Below, piece by piece: positions 51,493 to 60,381 of a DNA stretch of 64,000 nt. Under the pieces are notes generated by a model, which worked only from the letters and a program-made list of their open reading frames with translations, did no database searches and was not told the DNA's origin. Position 1 is the stretch's first letter. Each line of letters opens with the position of its first letter. Source of the DNA: JBGSMF01 sp964651475 (GTDB lineage Bacteria; Chloroflexota; Anaerolineae; Fen-1058); NCBI GenBank assembly GCA_964651475.1, contig CAZYXV010000002.1:62001-126000 (forward strand). The letters run 5' to 3'. Position numbers and translations under genes: made by a program.

Positions 51493-52332
51493 ATGATCAA
51501 AATCGTTACAGATAGCACCAGCAACCTGGCCCCCGATGTAGCCCAACAATACAACATTGAAATCATTCCGCTGTACGTTCATTTTGGCGAACAAATATAC
51601 AAAGACGGACTGGATTTATCAAACGACCAATTCTATGCTTTGCTCCAGTCCGCGTCCAAGCTGCCCACCACCTCGCAACCTTCGGCGGGCGATTTTCTTC
51701 AGGTGTACGAGCGCCTGGCCGCCGACGGCAGCACCATCATCTCGATTCATCTGTCGTCGGTACTCAGCGGCACGTGCGCCTCGGCGTTCACCGCGCGCGA
51801 CATGATGAGCAACGCCGCCATTCACGTCGTAGACACGCTGACTATCTCGGCCTGCCTGGGGTTAATGGTGCTGGAAGCGGCGCGGATGGCGCAAGACGAT
51901 CAATCCGTCCAAGCTATCCTCGACCGCCTTGAAATCATGAAAAGCAACTTTCACCTCTACTTTGCCGTGGATACGCTGGAATACCTGCACAAAGGCGGCC
52001 GCATCGGCGGCGCGCAAGCATTGCTGGGCACAGCCCTGCAAATGAAGCCCATCCTGGCTTTGCAAAGCGGGCGCGTGGAATCGTTTGAACGCATCCGCAC
52101 GTGGAACAAGGTGACGGCCCGTCTCAAAGACATCGTGGTGGATGCGGCGGCCGGCCGCAGTCAAGTGCGACTGGGGATTTTGCACGCCGCCGCGCTCCAA
52201 GAGGCTCAAAAACTCTATGACGAGTTGATGGGCAAAATCAAGCCTGTGGAAACAATGTTCTTTGACGTCGGCCCGGTCATTGCCACCCATACCGGCCCAG
52301 GCGCGGTAGGGGTAGGCTTTCTCGTGGAGTAA
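51493..52332 (+). CDS. DegV family fatty acid-binding protein
   Basis: A 279-residue DegV/FakB-type protein. The N-terminus IKIVTDSTSNLAPDVAQQY, LPTTSQPSAGDFLQVYERL (fatty-acid carboxylate contacts) and IHLSSVLSGTCASA are typical, as is GGRIGGAQALLG. FakB proteins present fatty acids to the kinase FakA for phosphorylation; no fakA is in the window. RBS GGAGG (51482-51486). The stop is 12 bases before the pyruvate kinase start. Confidence 0.92.
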   Translation: MIKIVTDSTSNLAPDVAQQYNIEIIPLYVHFGEQIYKDGLDLSNDQFYALLQSASKLPTTSQPSAGDFLQVYERLAADGSTIISIHLSSVLSGTCASAFTARDMMSNAAIHVVDTLTISACLGLMVLEAARMAQDDQSVQAILDRLEIMKSNFHLYFAVDTLEYLHKGGRIGGAQALLGTALQMKPILALQSGRVESFERIRTWNKVTARLKDIVVDAAAGRSQVRLGILHAAALQEAQKLYDELMGKIKPVETMFFDVGPVIATHTGPGAVGVGFLVE

Positions 52333-52344
52333 TCTAAAAACAAA

Positions 52345-53754
52345 ATGGCACTCACAAAAATCGTTTCCACCCTGGGGCCAGCCACCGATTCGCCCGACGC
52401 GCTCGTGGCGATGATGCGCGCCGGGATGAACGTGGCGCGCATCAATTTCTCGCACGGCGCTCAGGACGATCACGCCCGGCGCATTGCGTTGGTGCGCGAG
52501 CTGGCCGAACGCGAACACGCCATCGTCGCGATTATGGGAGATTTGCAAGGCCCCAAGTTGCGCGTGGGAGACATTGCCGGCGGGGGCGTTTACCTTGCGC
52601 TCGGCAGCGCCATAACCCTGACCACCCGCCTTGTGCCGGGCAGCGCGCACGAGGTTCACCTGCCGCATCCAGACCTGGTGGCCGAGGTGGAGCCTGGCCA
52701 ACGCCTGCTGCTGGACGATGGACAGCTCGAATTGCGGGTAGAATCTACGAGTGAGGACGATTTGAATTGCCGGGTGGTGGTCGGCGGCCTGCTCGGTTCG
52801 CATAAAGGCATCAGCGCGCCAGAAGCGTGTCTTTCGCTTTCGTCGCTCACCGCCAAAGACCGCGCCGACGCGCGCTTTGCCGCGGAACACGACGTTGATT
52901 ACCTGGCGTTGTCGTTCGTGCGCGGCGCCCGCGACGTGCAAGAGCTGCGCGGCCTGCTGGACGATTTACACGCCAACATCCCCATCGTCGCCAAGATCGA
53001 AAAAGGCCAGGCGCTGGAGAATTTTCAAGACATCCTCGCCGCCAGCGACGCGATCATGGTGGCGCGCGGCGACCTGGGCGTCGAGACGCCCGCCGAAAAT
53101 GTGCCCATCCATCAAAAAGAAATCATCCGCGCCTGCAATCGCGCCGGCAAGCCCGTCATCACCGCCACGCAGATGCTCCAATCCATGATCGAAAATCCGC
53201 GCCCCACGCGCGCCGAGGCTTCGGACGTGGCCAATGCTATCCTGGACGGCACGGACGCCGTCATGCTATCGGCTGAAACGTCGGTCGGCAAATATCCGGT
53301 CGAAGCCGTGCACATGATGGCGCGCATTGCGGAAAACATTGAAGCGCACATAGCCTCTGGAGTGCAAGCGGCGCGCGCCAATGCCGCCTGCGACCCCACC
53401 GAAGCCATTGCGCAGGCCACCGTCGAAATCGCCGCCGAGATGCACGCCAAGGCCATCATCACCTCCACCATGACGGGTTACTCGGCGCGGATGGTGGCGC
53501 GCTACCGGCCATGCATCCCCGTGCTGGCCACCACGCCCGACGCCGTCATACAACGCCGCCTGGCGCTGGTGTGGGGAGTGCGTCCCTGGCGGGTGCCGCC
53601 CTACCACGATACCGACGAAATGATCACGCTGGCCGAGCAGGCCGTCAAAGAGGCCGGGCTGGCCCAGAGCGGAGACCTGGTGGTATTGACCAGCGGCATC
53701 CCCGTTGGCGGAGAAGGCAAGACCAACTTTTTAAAGATCCACATCGTGGAGTGA
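52345..53754 (+). CDS. pyk: Pyruvate kinase
   Basis: A 469-residue pyruvate kinase, phosphoenolpyruvate plus ADP to pyruvate plus ATP. It shows KIVSTLGPATDSPDAL, the N-x-R motif MNVARINFSHG, DLQGPKLRVG, IVAKIEKGQALENF with the catalytic lysine, MVARGDLGVE and ATQMLQSMIENPRPTRAEASD. The C-terminal allosteric domain is present; the extra PEP-utiliser domain of some Firmicute enzymes is not. The start ATG 52345 leaves a short N-terminus before KIVSTLG. Confidence 0.96.
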   Translation: MALTKIVSTLGPATDSPDALVAMMRAGMNVARINFSHGAQDDHARRIALVRELAEREHAIVAIMGDLQGPKLRVGDIAGGGVYLALGSAITLTTRLVPGSAHEVHLPHPDLVAEVEPGQRLLLDDGQLELRVESTSEDDLNCRVVVGGLLGSHKGISAPEACLSLSSLTAKDRADARFAAEHDVDYLALSFVRGARDVQELRGLLDDLHANIPIVAKIEKGQALENFQDILAASDAIMVARGDLGVETPAENVPIHQKEIIRACNRAGKPVITATQMLQSMIENPRPTRAEASDVANAILDGTDAVMLSAETSVGKYPVEAVHMMARIAENIEAHIASGVQAARANAACDPTEAIAQATVEIAAEMHAKAIITSTMTGYSARMVARYRPCIPVLATTPDAVIQRRLALVWGVRPWRVPPYHDTDEMITLAEQAVKEAGLAQSGDLVVLTSGIPVGGEGKTNFLKIHIVE

Positions 53755-53764
53755 TGCGCACCGC

Positions 53765-53808
53765 GTCATTCGCCGTATCTCGCGCTTGCGCTTTTCAAGA
53801 AGAATGAC
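53765..53808 (+). repeat. GTCATTC/GAATGAC palindromic element at a start codon
   Basis: Arms GTCATTC (53765-53771) and GAATGAC (53802-53808) bound a segment with CGCGCTTGCGC. The ATG of the transporter (53804) lies inside the right arm. It resembles the element at 6990-7073 in having GTCA..TGAC ends and a GCGAAGCG-like core. Confidence 0.5.
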
Positions 53809-55609
53809 ACAACCTCAACTCGTCATGCTGGTGCTGCTGGGCGCGGCGATGATTTTATTTATCAGCCAAATCCTGCGCGCCGACCTGGCAGCACTGCTCC
53901 TGCTGATTGCGCTGGCTATCACGCAACTGCTCACGCCGCAAGAGGCATTTTCCGGTTTCGGGCGCTCGGCAGTCATCATCGTCATGTCTATCTTTATTTT
54001 GACCAGCGCCCTGGATCGCACCGGCGTGACGCGCCGATTGGGCGCAAGCATGTTGCGCCTGGCCAGAGGGAGCGAGACGCGGCTGGTCATTATCGTGATG
54101 CTGGCCGGCGGCATTCTTTCGCTATTTATGAACACTATCGCGGCAGGGGCCGTGTTGCTGCCGGTGGTGATGGGATTGACCGGCCCATCCAAGCTCAGCC
54201 CCTCCAAGCTGTTGATACCGCTCTCATTTGGCACGCTGCTAGGCGGTATGGCAACGTTATTCACCACGAGCAATATTTTGGTCACCACGGCTGTACGTGA
54301 CTATGGCCTGCCCAGCTTTGGCTTGTTCGACTTTGCGCCGGTCGGCGGTGTGGTGGCGCTGACCGGCATACTGTTTATGGCATTGATTGGGCGGCGGCTG
54401 TTGCCCGAACGCTACCCCCTCGACCACGTCTCGCGCGTGCGCGTGCTGCGGCAGGAGCTAAGCGAACTGTACCAGTTGCGCGAGCGATTGTGGGAACTGC
54501 ACGTGGAACCCAAATCTTCTCTGGTAGGAAAATCACTGAGCAAAAGCGACATCGGCGAAAAGCTGGGATTGAGCGTGCTGGCCGTGATCCACAACAGTCA
54601 CGTCTGCCTGGCGCCCAAGCCAGACTATATCTTGTCTGCCAATGACCTCCTGCTCATTGCCGGCCGTGAAGAGCGCGTGGCGCAACTGGCCCAACATGGA
54701 TTGAGCCTTTTACTGGATGTGGCGTGGCAGGGCGACTTGTCTTCAGATAAGGTGGGGATGGTCGAAGTGCTCATCGCGCCGCGCTCGTCCGTGGTAGGAT
54801 CGACGCTCAAGCAAATCCACTTTCGCGAAAAGTACGGCCTATCGGTGGTGGCGCTATGGCGCGAGGGTCGCCCATACCGCACAGACGTGGGCGATATGCC
54901 GCTGCGCTTTGGCGACGCTTTACTGGTGCACGGCGAACTGGATAAAATCCGCGTGCTGCAAGCCGAGCCGGATTACCTGGTTTTGCAACCGGAGGGATAC
55001 ACCCCACAGCGCCCGGCCAAAGCGCCGCTGGCCGCCGGCATCATGGCTCTCACGCTGCTGGCGGCGGCGATTGGCTGGTTGCCCGTAGCCGAAGCGATGC
55101 TGGCCGGCGCATTGTTAGCCATCATCACCGGCTGCCTGACCATGGACGAGGCCTACCAGGCTATCGAGTGGCGCGTGGTATTTTTGCTGGCGGCCATGTT
55201 GCCGGTCGGCCTGGCGATGACGAAAACCGGCACCGCTGCCTGGCTGGGGCAACTCGTCACACACACACTCGGCGGCTATGGACCGCTGGTTACGCTGGCC
55301 GGTTTTTACCTGCTCACCGTGGTGCTGACGCAAGTGATGTCGAGCCAGGCTACAGCCGTGGTGTTATCGCCGATTGCATTGGCGGCGGCGCGCGCGATGT
55401 ACGTCAACCCCTACACATTTGCAATGGCCGTGGCAGTGGGCTGCTCCACGGCTTTTCTCACCCCTATCAGCCACCCCGTCAATATATTGACGATGGGACC
55501 GGGCGGCTATACCTTTCGTGATTATCTAAAAGTGGGCGTGCCGCTCACGTTAATCGTATTTGCTGCGACCATGGCCGCGTTGCCTATCTTTTGGCCCCTG
55601 GCCAAGTAA
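53804..55609 (+). CDS. SLC13-type anion transporter with two TrkA-C domains
   Basis: A 601-residue membrane protein of the DASS/SLC13 family (YbhI/SAC1-like). N-terminal TM segments cover residues 1-200 and include the hairpin motif region MNTIAAGAVLLPVV and TLLGGMATLFTTSNILV. Two cytoplasmic TrkA-C (RCK_C) domains lie at about 225-310 and 315-385. C-terminal TM segments start at residue 410 and carry SQATAVVLSPIALAAA and GCSTAFLTPISHPVN. Substrate may be sulfate, other anions or dicarboxylates. The chosen ATG 53804 is preferred to TTG 53786. It is convergent with the DUF2270 gene, 6 bases apart. Confidence 0.88.
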   Translation: MTQPQLVMLVLLGAAMILFISQILRADLAALLLLIALAITQLLTPQEAFSGFGRSAVIIVMSIFILTSALDRTGVTRRLGASMLRLARGSETRLVIIVMLAGGILSLFMNTIAAGAVLLPVVMGLTGPSKLSPSKLLIPLSFGTLLGGMATLFTTSNILVTTAVRDYGLPSFGLFDFAPVGGVVALTGILFMALIGRRLLPERYPLDHVSRVRVLRQELSELYQLRERLWELHVEPKSSLVGKSLSKSDIGEKLGLSVLAVIHNSHVCLAPKPDYILSANDLLLIAGREERVAQLAQHGLSLLLDVAWQGDLSSDKVGMVEVLIAPRSSVVGSTLKQIHFREKYGLSVVALWREGRPYRTDVGDMPLRFGDALLVHGELDKIRVLQAEPDYLVLQPEGYTPQRPAKAPLAAGIMALTLLAAAIGWLPVAEAMLAGALLAIITGCLTMDEAYQAIEWRVVFLLAAMLPVGLAMTKTGTAAWLGQLVTHTLGGYGPLVTLAGFYLLTVVLTQVMSSQATAVVLSPIALAAARAMYVNPYTFAMAVAVGCSTAFLTPISHPVNILTMGPGGYTFRDYLKVGVPLTLIVFAATMAALPIFWPLAK

Positions 55610-55615
55610 AGCCGA

Positions 55616-56686
55616 TCACAGCGGCTTAAAGCCTTGGCCGAACGCCTCGGCCGGGTTGACGATGACAAAGGCCGCCGGGTCAGCCTGGCGCACCAACGCC
55701 TTGAGGTGCGCCACCTGGCGCGGCGCCACCGTGCAGACCAGCACGTCGTGCGCCCGGTGGGTATACATCCCCTCGCCCGTCAGGCGCGTCACGCCGCGCT
55801 TGAGAGCGTTCAACAGTAACTCGGCCACATCGTTGCCCTTATCCGTAACAATCAACGCCATGCAGTCGCGTTGGAAGCGCGGACGCCATCCGCCCGGCTT
55901 GGGAAGCACTTCTACGGTGGCGGTCAAGATGGCCTGGAACCAGTTGGTGGGACTGAACGCGCCGTAGCGCGGCAAGATTTCTCCCACTGACTTGTTCATC
56001 CCGCTGGTGAGCAATCCCATCAAAAACAATGCCCCATTGTAAATTATCCCCGCCGCCAATACCACGCCGCCCGGTAAAGGGCCAACGTCAAAGCGGGCAA
56101 TAATCTCGCTCCAACTGGAAACCGGCACGGGAAACATCACAGACTTGAGCAGCCAGCTCAGCGCCAGCACGATAAAAATCGCCCAATAGTTGCGGCGAAA
56201 GCGCCGTCCCAGCGCCTCCATAAAAGGGATGGGAAATTCGGGGTACAGCAAGCTATCAGCCAATTGAGCCGCCCAGTGCTCGTCCGGCCCGAACGGCGGC
56301 ACCAGCATGGCGGCGTAAAAATCGGTTTCCATCAGCCGGACGCGATAGGCCCACAACTCGTAATAGCGGTAGCGGCGAGCTTCGATAAACAGGAACAGCG
56401 TCACCATCAACGTGACGAGAGGAATCACCAGGTGATGGGAGGGGTTGCTAAAGGCAAAACTGAGCGCCGCGCCGGTGGTAGCCACGGCCCAGTTCGTCGT
56501 GTTATCTAGCCGCTGCCGCCACACGTTCGAGCGGTACATCTCGCCGCGGTAAAAGTGCGCCATGGCGGTATTAAACTCGCCCGACTTGATGCGATAGCCG
56601 CGAAACGTCCACACCGTCTCGCTCTTGCCAGACAGGTCGGGTGACGGCTCGCCAGGCAGCGGATTGGCGCGTTGCTCGTCAGACAA
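55616..56686 (-). CDS. DUF2270 membrane protein with C-terminal DUF2179-like domain
   Basis: A 356-residue protein. The DUF2270 part (about 35-235) starts with EFNTAMAHFYRGEMYRSNVW, followed by TM segments (NWAVATTGAALSFAF, LVIPLVTLMVTLFLFIEARR, YWAIFIVLALSWLLKSVMF, GGVVLAAGIIYNGALFLMG). Residues 260-356 resemble DUF2179 of YitT-type proteins (RDCMALIVTDKGNDVAELL, VCTVAPRQVAHLKALVRQ, DPAAFVIVNPAEAFGQGF). The fusion suggests a ligand- or nucleotide-responsive membrane protein; function unknown. TATCAT/TTGGCT promoter boxes lie upstream on the minus strand. Confidence 0.8.
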   Translation of the reverse strand: MSDEQRANPLPGEPSPDLSGKSETVWTFRGYRIKSGEFNTAMAHFYRGEMYRSNVWRQRLDNTTNWAVATTGAALSFAFSNPSHHLVIPLVTLMVTLFLFIEARRYRYYELWAYRVRLMETDFYAAMLVPPFGPDEHWAAQLADSLLYPEFPIPFMEALGRRFRRNYWAIFIVLALSWLLKSVMFPVPVSSWSEIIARFDVGPLPGGVVLAAGIIYNGALFLMGLLTSGMNKSVGEILPRYGAFSPTNWFQAILTATVEVLPKPGGWRPRFQRDCMALIVTDKGNDVAELLLNALKRGVTRLTGEGMYTHRAHDVLVCTVAPRQVAHLKALVRQADPAAFVIVNPAEAFGQGFKPL

Positions 56687-56724
56687 GGCACACCTCCAAA
56701 AATCACAGTTGTCGCCTGACCTTC

Positions 56725-56753
56725 ATGATAATCCATTTAGCGGCGCAAGCCAA
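56725..56753 (-). promoter_or_regulatory. Promoter of the DUF2270 gene
   Basis: On the minus strand TTGGCT (56748-56753), a 17-base spacer and TATCAT (56725-56730), 38 bases before the start codon. Confidence 0.55.
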
Positions 56754-56772
56754 GCGCGGGCAAGCGGGCGTC

Positions 56773-56801
56773 TTGTCTAAATCACGCGGTAGAGGTACAA
56801 T
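56773..56801 (+). promoter_or_regulatory. Promoter of the DksA-like/lspA/rluD operon
   Basis: TTGTCT (56773-56778), 17-base spacer, TACAAT (56796-56801), then AAGGAGGA (56823-56830) before ATG 56832. Confidence 0.65.
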
Positions 56802-56831
56802 AGCGCCCAATGGCATACGCACAAGGAGGAA

Positions 56832-57185
56832 ATGATGCCAGTACCATTTGAACGGCTTAGACGTGAACTTGAGGCAGAGCACAAACGCCTGCTCGATCAA
56901 CTCAACAACAACCCATCCATCACCAGCAATGGCGAAGCGATCGGCTACGGCCTTCACCAGGCGGACCACGCCACCGAGGCATTCGAGCAAACCAAAGGCC
57001 TGGCGATTCGGAAGAATACCGAGGGAGTACTGCGGCAGGTCGAGGCAGCGCTGGCGCGTTTTGAAAAAGGCACGTATGGCCTGTGCACTCACTGCGGACA
57101 GCCCATTGACCCGGCGCGCCTGGAGGCGCTCCCTTATGCCCAGTGGTGCATCACGTGCCAAACCCACCTGGAAAGCAAAGGATGA
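56832..57185 (+). CDS. TraR/DksA family zinc-finger protein
   Basis: A 117-residue protein with an N-terminal coiled coil (residues 5-80, FERLRRELEAEHKRLLDQLN) and a C-terminal zinc finger with four cysteines (YGLCTHCGQPI and WCITCQTHL). DksA-like proteins bind the RNA polymerase secondary channel. The coil-tip acidic DxxDxA motif of DksA is not obvious here, so transcription effects may differ; firmicute YteA-like proteins are a closer comparison. The stop overlaps the lspA start by 4 bases (ATGA), indicating coupling. Confidence 0.87.
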   Translation: MMPVPFERLRRELEAEHKRLLDQLNNNPSITSNGEAIGYGLHQADHATEAFEQTKGLAIRKNTEGVLRQVEAALARFEKGTYGLCTHCGQPIDPARLEALPYAQWCITCQTHLESKG

Positions 57186-57706
57186 AAGTTTCAGTTTTAA
57201 AAAATAGCGCGCCCATGGCCGCCGTGGCCGCATTGGTCTTGATCGTTGACCAGCTCACCAAGTGGCTGGTATCCACGCGCCTGGAGCCGGGCCAGATGTG
57301 GGCGCCCTGGCCGGAATTGGCCAACTATTTCACCATTACGTACACCACCAACACCGGCGCGGCTTTTGGCTTGTTTAAAGAGTGGGGGACGATATTTATC
57401 GGCATCGCCGTCATTGTCATCGTGGCGATTTTCTTTTACCAGCAACAACTGCAAGACGGGCAGTGGCTATTGCGGGCGACGCTCGGCTTCCAACTGGGGG
57501 GCGCCATCGGCAACCTGGTTGACCGGCTACGCGTGGGGCACGTGGTTGACTTTCTCGATTTCAAGTGGTGGCCCGTATTCAACGTGGCCGATAGCTCCAT
57601 CGTTGTGGGGGTGGCCATCCTGATGCTCCTCATGCTGCGCGAGTCTCAGCCTCAAGAGCAAAAAGCGCAGGCGGCGATGGAACACCAAACACGCGAACCT
57701 TCCTGA
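57182..57706 (+). CDS. lspA: Lipoprotein signal peptidase (signal peptidase II)
   Basis: A 174-residue aspartic membrane protease that cleaves lipoprotein signal peptides. The catalytic aspartates lie in GNLVDRLRVGHVVDFLDF and FNVADSSIVVG; NTGAAFGLF is also conserved. Four TM segments are expected. It fits the several lipoproteins in this window (22857, 31321, 60382). It overlaps the DksA-like gene by 4 bases and is followed immediately by rluD. Confidence 0.95.
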   Translation: MKVSVLKNSAPMAAVAALVLIVDQLTKWLVSTRLEPGQMWAPWPELANYFTITYTTNTGAAFGLFKEWGTIFIGIAVIVIVAIFFYQQQLQDGQWLLRATLGFQLGGAIGNLVDRLRVGHVVDFLDFKWWPVFNVADSSIVVGVAILMLLMLRESQPQEQKAQAAMEHQTREPS

Positions 57707-57707
57707 C

Positions 57708-58643
57708 ATGACGGAACGCACCGTTATCTTGTCTGTGCCTAAAGCGGGCCAGCGCCTGGACAAGTTTGTAGCAGAGGCGCTGGCCGATTTGTCTCGCACG
57801 GCGGTGCAGCGCCTGATTGACGATGGCGATATCACCGTCAACGGCCAGCCGAGCAAGCCGGCCTACAAGCTCGGTCAGGGCGACAGGATTGCCGTGCGCA
57901 TCCCGCCGGCCGCGCCCACCGACGTGCAACCCCAGGCTATCCCGCTGGACATTGTCTACGAAGACGCCGACCTGCTCGTCATTAACAAAGCGGCGGGGAT
58001 GGTCGTTCACCCGGCCGCCGGCCACAACGAGGGAACGCTGGTCAACGCGGTGCTGGCGCACTGCCCGGACCTGGCCGGCGTGGGCGGCCAGGTCCGGCCA
58101 GGCATCGTCCATCGCCTGGATAAAGACACGTCGGGGTTGATTGTGGTCGCCAAGCACGACGCCGCGCACCACGCGCTCCAACGCCAGTTCAAAGCGCGCA
58201 CCGTCAGCAAAGTGTACCTGGCGCTGGTGGAAGGAAACATCACCCCGCCCCAGGGCATCATCGAAGCGCCGATTGGCCGAGACAAGTTGCAGCGCAAACG
58301 CATGGCCGTCACGCCCGATGGCCGCCCGGCCACGACCGAGTACAAGACAATTGAATCCTTTGAAAATTACACGCTCGTAGAGGCTCGCCCGCGCACCGGC
58401 CGCACGCACCAGATCCGCGTGCACTTTGCGTGGCTCCAATTTCCGCTGGCAGGCGACCACGTGTATGGGCGGCGCAAGCAAAAGCAGTTACCGTGGCCCG
58501 CCCCGCTGGGGCGGCTGGCGCGCCATTTTTTGCACGCGCACACGTTATCGTTCCAGCTACCCTCCGATGGCCGGATGGTGATATTTTCCGCCCCACTGCC
58601 GCCCGACCTGGAAGCCGTGCTGCAAGGATTGCGGCAAAGCTGA
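57708..58643 (+). CDS. rluD: RluD-type 23S rRNA pseudouridine synthase
   Basis: A 311-residue pseudouridine synthase of the RluA/RluD family. An S4 RNA-binding domain occupies residues 15-80 (QRLDKFVAEALADLSRTAVQ). The catalytic domain has INKAAGMVVHPAAGH and the active-site aspartate in GIVHRLDKDTSGL, then PRTGRTHQIRVHF. The lspA-rluD order is common in bacteria. The start lies one base behind the lspA stop. It ends 4 bases from the convergent sirtuin gene. Confidence 0.93.
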   Translation: MTERTVILSVPKAGQRLDKFVAEALADLSRTAVQRLIDDGDITVNGQPSKPAYKLGQGDRIAVRIPPAAPTDVQPQAIPLDIVYEDADLLVINKAAGMVVHPAAGHNEGTLVNAVLAHCPDLAGVGGQVRPGIVHRLDKDTSGLIVVAKHDAAHHALQRQFKARTVSKVYLALVEGNITPPQGIIEAPIGRDKLQRKRMAVTPDGRPATTEYKTIESFENYTLVEARPRTGRTHQIRVHFAWLQFPLAGDHVYGRRKQKQLPWPAPLGRLARHFLHAHTLSFQLPSDGRMVIFSAPLPPDLEAVLQGLRQS

Positions 58644-58647
58644 GCGT

Positions 58648-59412
58648 TTACGGCTGATTCCAGGCGGCGCGGAGCAACGCCGGCAGCACGCGGCCGGCGG
58701 GACCGATGAGGACAAAGGTGGCGTCTGCCGTCAACGGGGTGATATCGGGATTCACCTCCACCACCAGCGCACCGCCGCGCAGCGCCTCGTAAGGCAGCGA
58801 GGCGGCCGGCTCGACCAGGCTGGAGGTGCCAATCGAGAAAAAGAGTTCGCACGCGCCAGACGCCTCGAGCGCGGCTTGCAGCGCGTGCGCCGGCAGCGAT
58901 TCTCCAAACCAAACCACGTCGGGACGCAGCAGCCCCCCGCACTGAGCGTAACGAGGGCAGCGCGGCGGAAGCTCGCCCGTGTCTGCCCACGACTCGACCA
59001 CCACATTTTCCCGCGAGCACTTGACCCGCGCCAGGTTGCCGTGCAACTCGATCACGTTCCGGCTCCCCGCCCGCTGATGCAGCCCGTCTACGTTTTGCGT
59101 AATCAGCGTAAAGGCGGGAACGCGCCGCTCCATCTCTACCAGCGCCAGGTGGCCGGGATTGGGCGCGGCGCGAGCGGTCAACTCCCTTCGCCACGCGTAC
59201 CATTCCCAAACCAAACGAGGGTCCCTCTGAAAAGCCTCGGGCGTTGCCAGTTCTTGGGGATTGTATTTGGCCCACAAGCCAGTCTGCGCGTCACGAAAGG
59301 TTGGCACGCCGCTCTCGGCCGAGATGCCCGCGCCGGTGAGGACCGTCACGCGCCGCGCCGTCCGCAGCACGTTGGCCAGGGTCGGTGGAAGATAAAGAGG
59401 CGCATCGTTCAC
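58648..59412 (-). CDS. cobB: Sir2-family NAD-dependent protein deacylase
   Basis: A 254-residue sirtuin. NAD-binding motifs: TGAGISAESGVPTFRD, TQNVDGLHQRAGS with the downstream catalytic histidine in ELHGNL, GTSSLVEPAASLP and VEVNPD. The YxxR motif (WYAWRREL) marks class III, which removes succinyl and other acidic acyl groups. The zinc site has only three of four cysteines: the first pair reads CSRE instead of CxxC, and the second is CPRYAQC with wider spacing. Zinc binding may be altered. It is last in the minus-strand series. Confidence 0.88.
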   Translation of the reverse strand: MNDAPLYLPPTLANVLRTARRVTVLTGAGISAESGVPTFRDAQTGLWAKYNPQELATPEAFQRDPRLVWEWYAWRRELTARAAPNPGHLALVEMERRVPAFTLITQNVDGLHQRAGSRNVIELHGNLARVKCSRENVVVESWADTGELPPRCPRYAQCGGLLRPDVVWFGESLPAHALQAALEASGACELFFSIGTSSLVEPAASLPYEALRGGALVVEVNPDITPLTADATFVLIGPAGRVLPALLRAAWNQP

Positions 59413-59454
59413 AATGAATCTCCTGTTTAACGGCTGGTTTGTCCAGGCCGGGAG

Positions 59455-60372
59455 TTACGGCATCAAGCGGGTGAGGATAACGGCCGATTCTTCGGGATCG
59501 GCCAATCTCACCAGGCCGCGCTCCGCCAACGTGGGCAGCAGTTCGACGGCTTGAATATGACGGCCCAGCACAGTGATACGCAAGAGAACACCCCACCGAC
59601 AATCAACCGGATAAAATTGATCGAAAAGCAAATTGCCCAAACTGTACGCAACGAGAGTTTGGTCAATCCATTCAACCCTTTGCAGAACGTGGGGGCCGTG
59701 ACCGATAATCAGGTCGGCCCCCGCCCCGGCCAGCGCGCTGGCGAGCGCGCGTTGGCGCGGAGAAGGCGACGCCTGATATTCGCTCCCCCAGTGCACCGAG
59801 ATAAAAACCAGGTCGGCTTGCCCGGCGGCGCGCGTCACCGCCAAGCTGGCCGATTCAACATCGAGCGGCGCCGTCGAATCGTCAAAGGCAAGTATCTGAA
59901 GTGTGAGCGGCGGATAGGCGTTCGCGAATTGCATGATACAATCCGTCTGATGCCACCCAACGCCACTGATTCCCGCCGCGTCCAGGGTAGCCGCCGTCTC
60001 GGCCAGGCCGGCCTCGCCCGCATCCAGGGCGTGATTATTGGCCAAAGAGATCAGGTCGAAACCGGCGGCGACAAGCGCCGCCACCGCTCCCGGCGGCGCG
60101 CGCAGGTCATACCCGTCGCTCAGTTGCGGCGCGCTCGTCAGGGGTGATTCCAGGTTGGCAAAGGCCAGGTCTGCCTCAGCCAATGTAAGCCGCACACCGG
60201 CAAAAGCCGCCTCCCAACTGCGCCCTTCAACCCCGTGCAGCGACGCAGCCACTCCGCGCCCCAACATCACGTCGCCGGCAAAAACAAACACGAGCGTTGC
60301 GGGGGGCGGCTCTCCTGGCAAACAAGCCAGAACAGAGCAGATGAGGAACGAGACAAGCGCTTTCCTCACCAT
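59455..60372 (-). CDS. CapA-family (PGA_cap) metallophosphatase-like protein
   Basis: A 305-residue protein of the CapA / poly-gamma-glutamate synthesis family with a calcineurin-like fold. Motifs: FAGDVMLGRGV, FANLESPLTS, ISLANNHALDAGEAGL, SVHWGSEY, IGHGPHVLQRVEW and YSLGNLLFD. A signal peptide is likely at the N-terminus (ALVSFLICSVLACLPG), possibly a lipoprotein (LACL). No capsule or poly-glutamate synthase genes are near, so the substrate is open. It lies 9 bases behind the DUF3160 gene. Confidence 0.87.
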   Translation of the reverse strand: MVRKALVSFLICSVLACLPGEPPPATLVFVFAGDVMLGRGVAASLHGVEGRSWEAAFAGVRLTLAEADLAFANLESPLTSAPQLSDGYDLRAPPGAVAALVAAGFDLISLANNHALDAGEAGLAETAATLDAAGISGVGWHQTDCIMQFANAYPPLTLQILAFDDSTAPLDVESASLAVTRAAGQADLVFISVHWGSEYQASPSPRQRALASALAGAGADLIIGHGPHVLQRVEWIDQTLVAYSLGNLLFDQFYPVDCRWGVLLRITVLGRHIQAVELLPTLAERGLVRLADPEESAVILTRLMP

Positions 60373-60381
60373 CCCCCTGCC

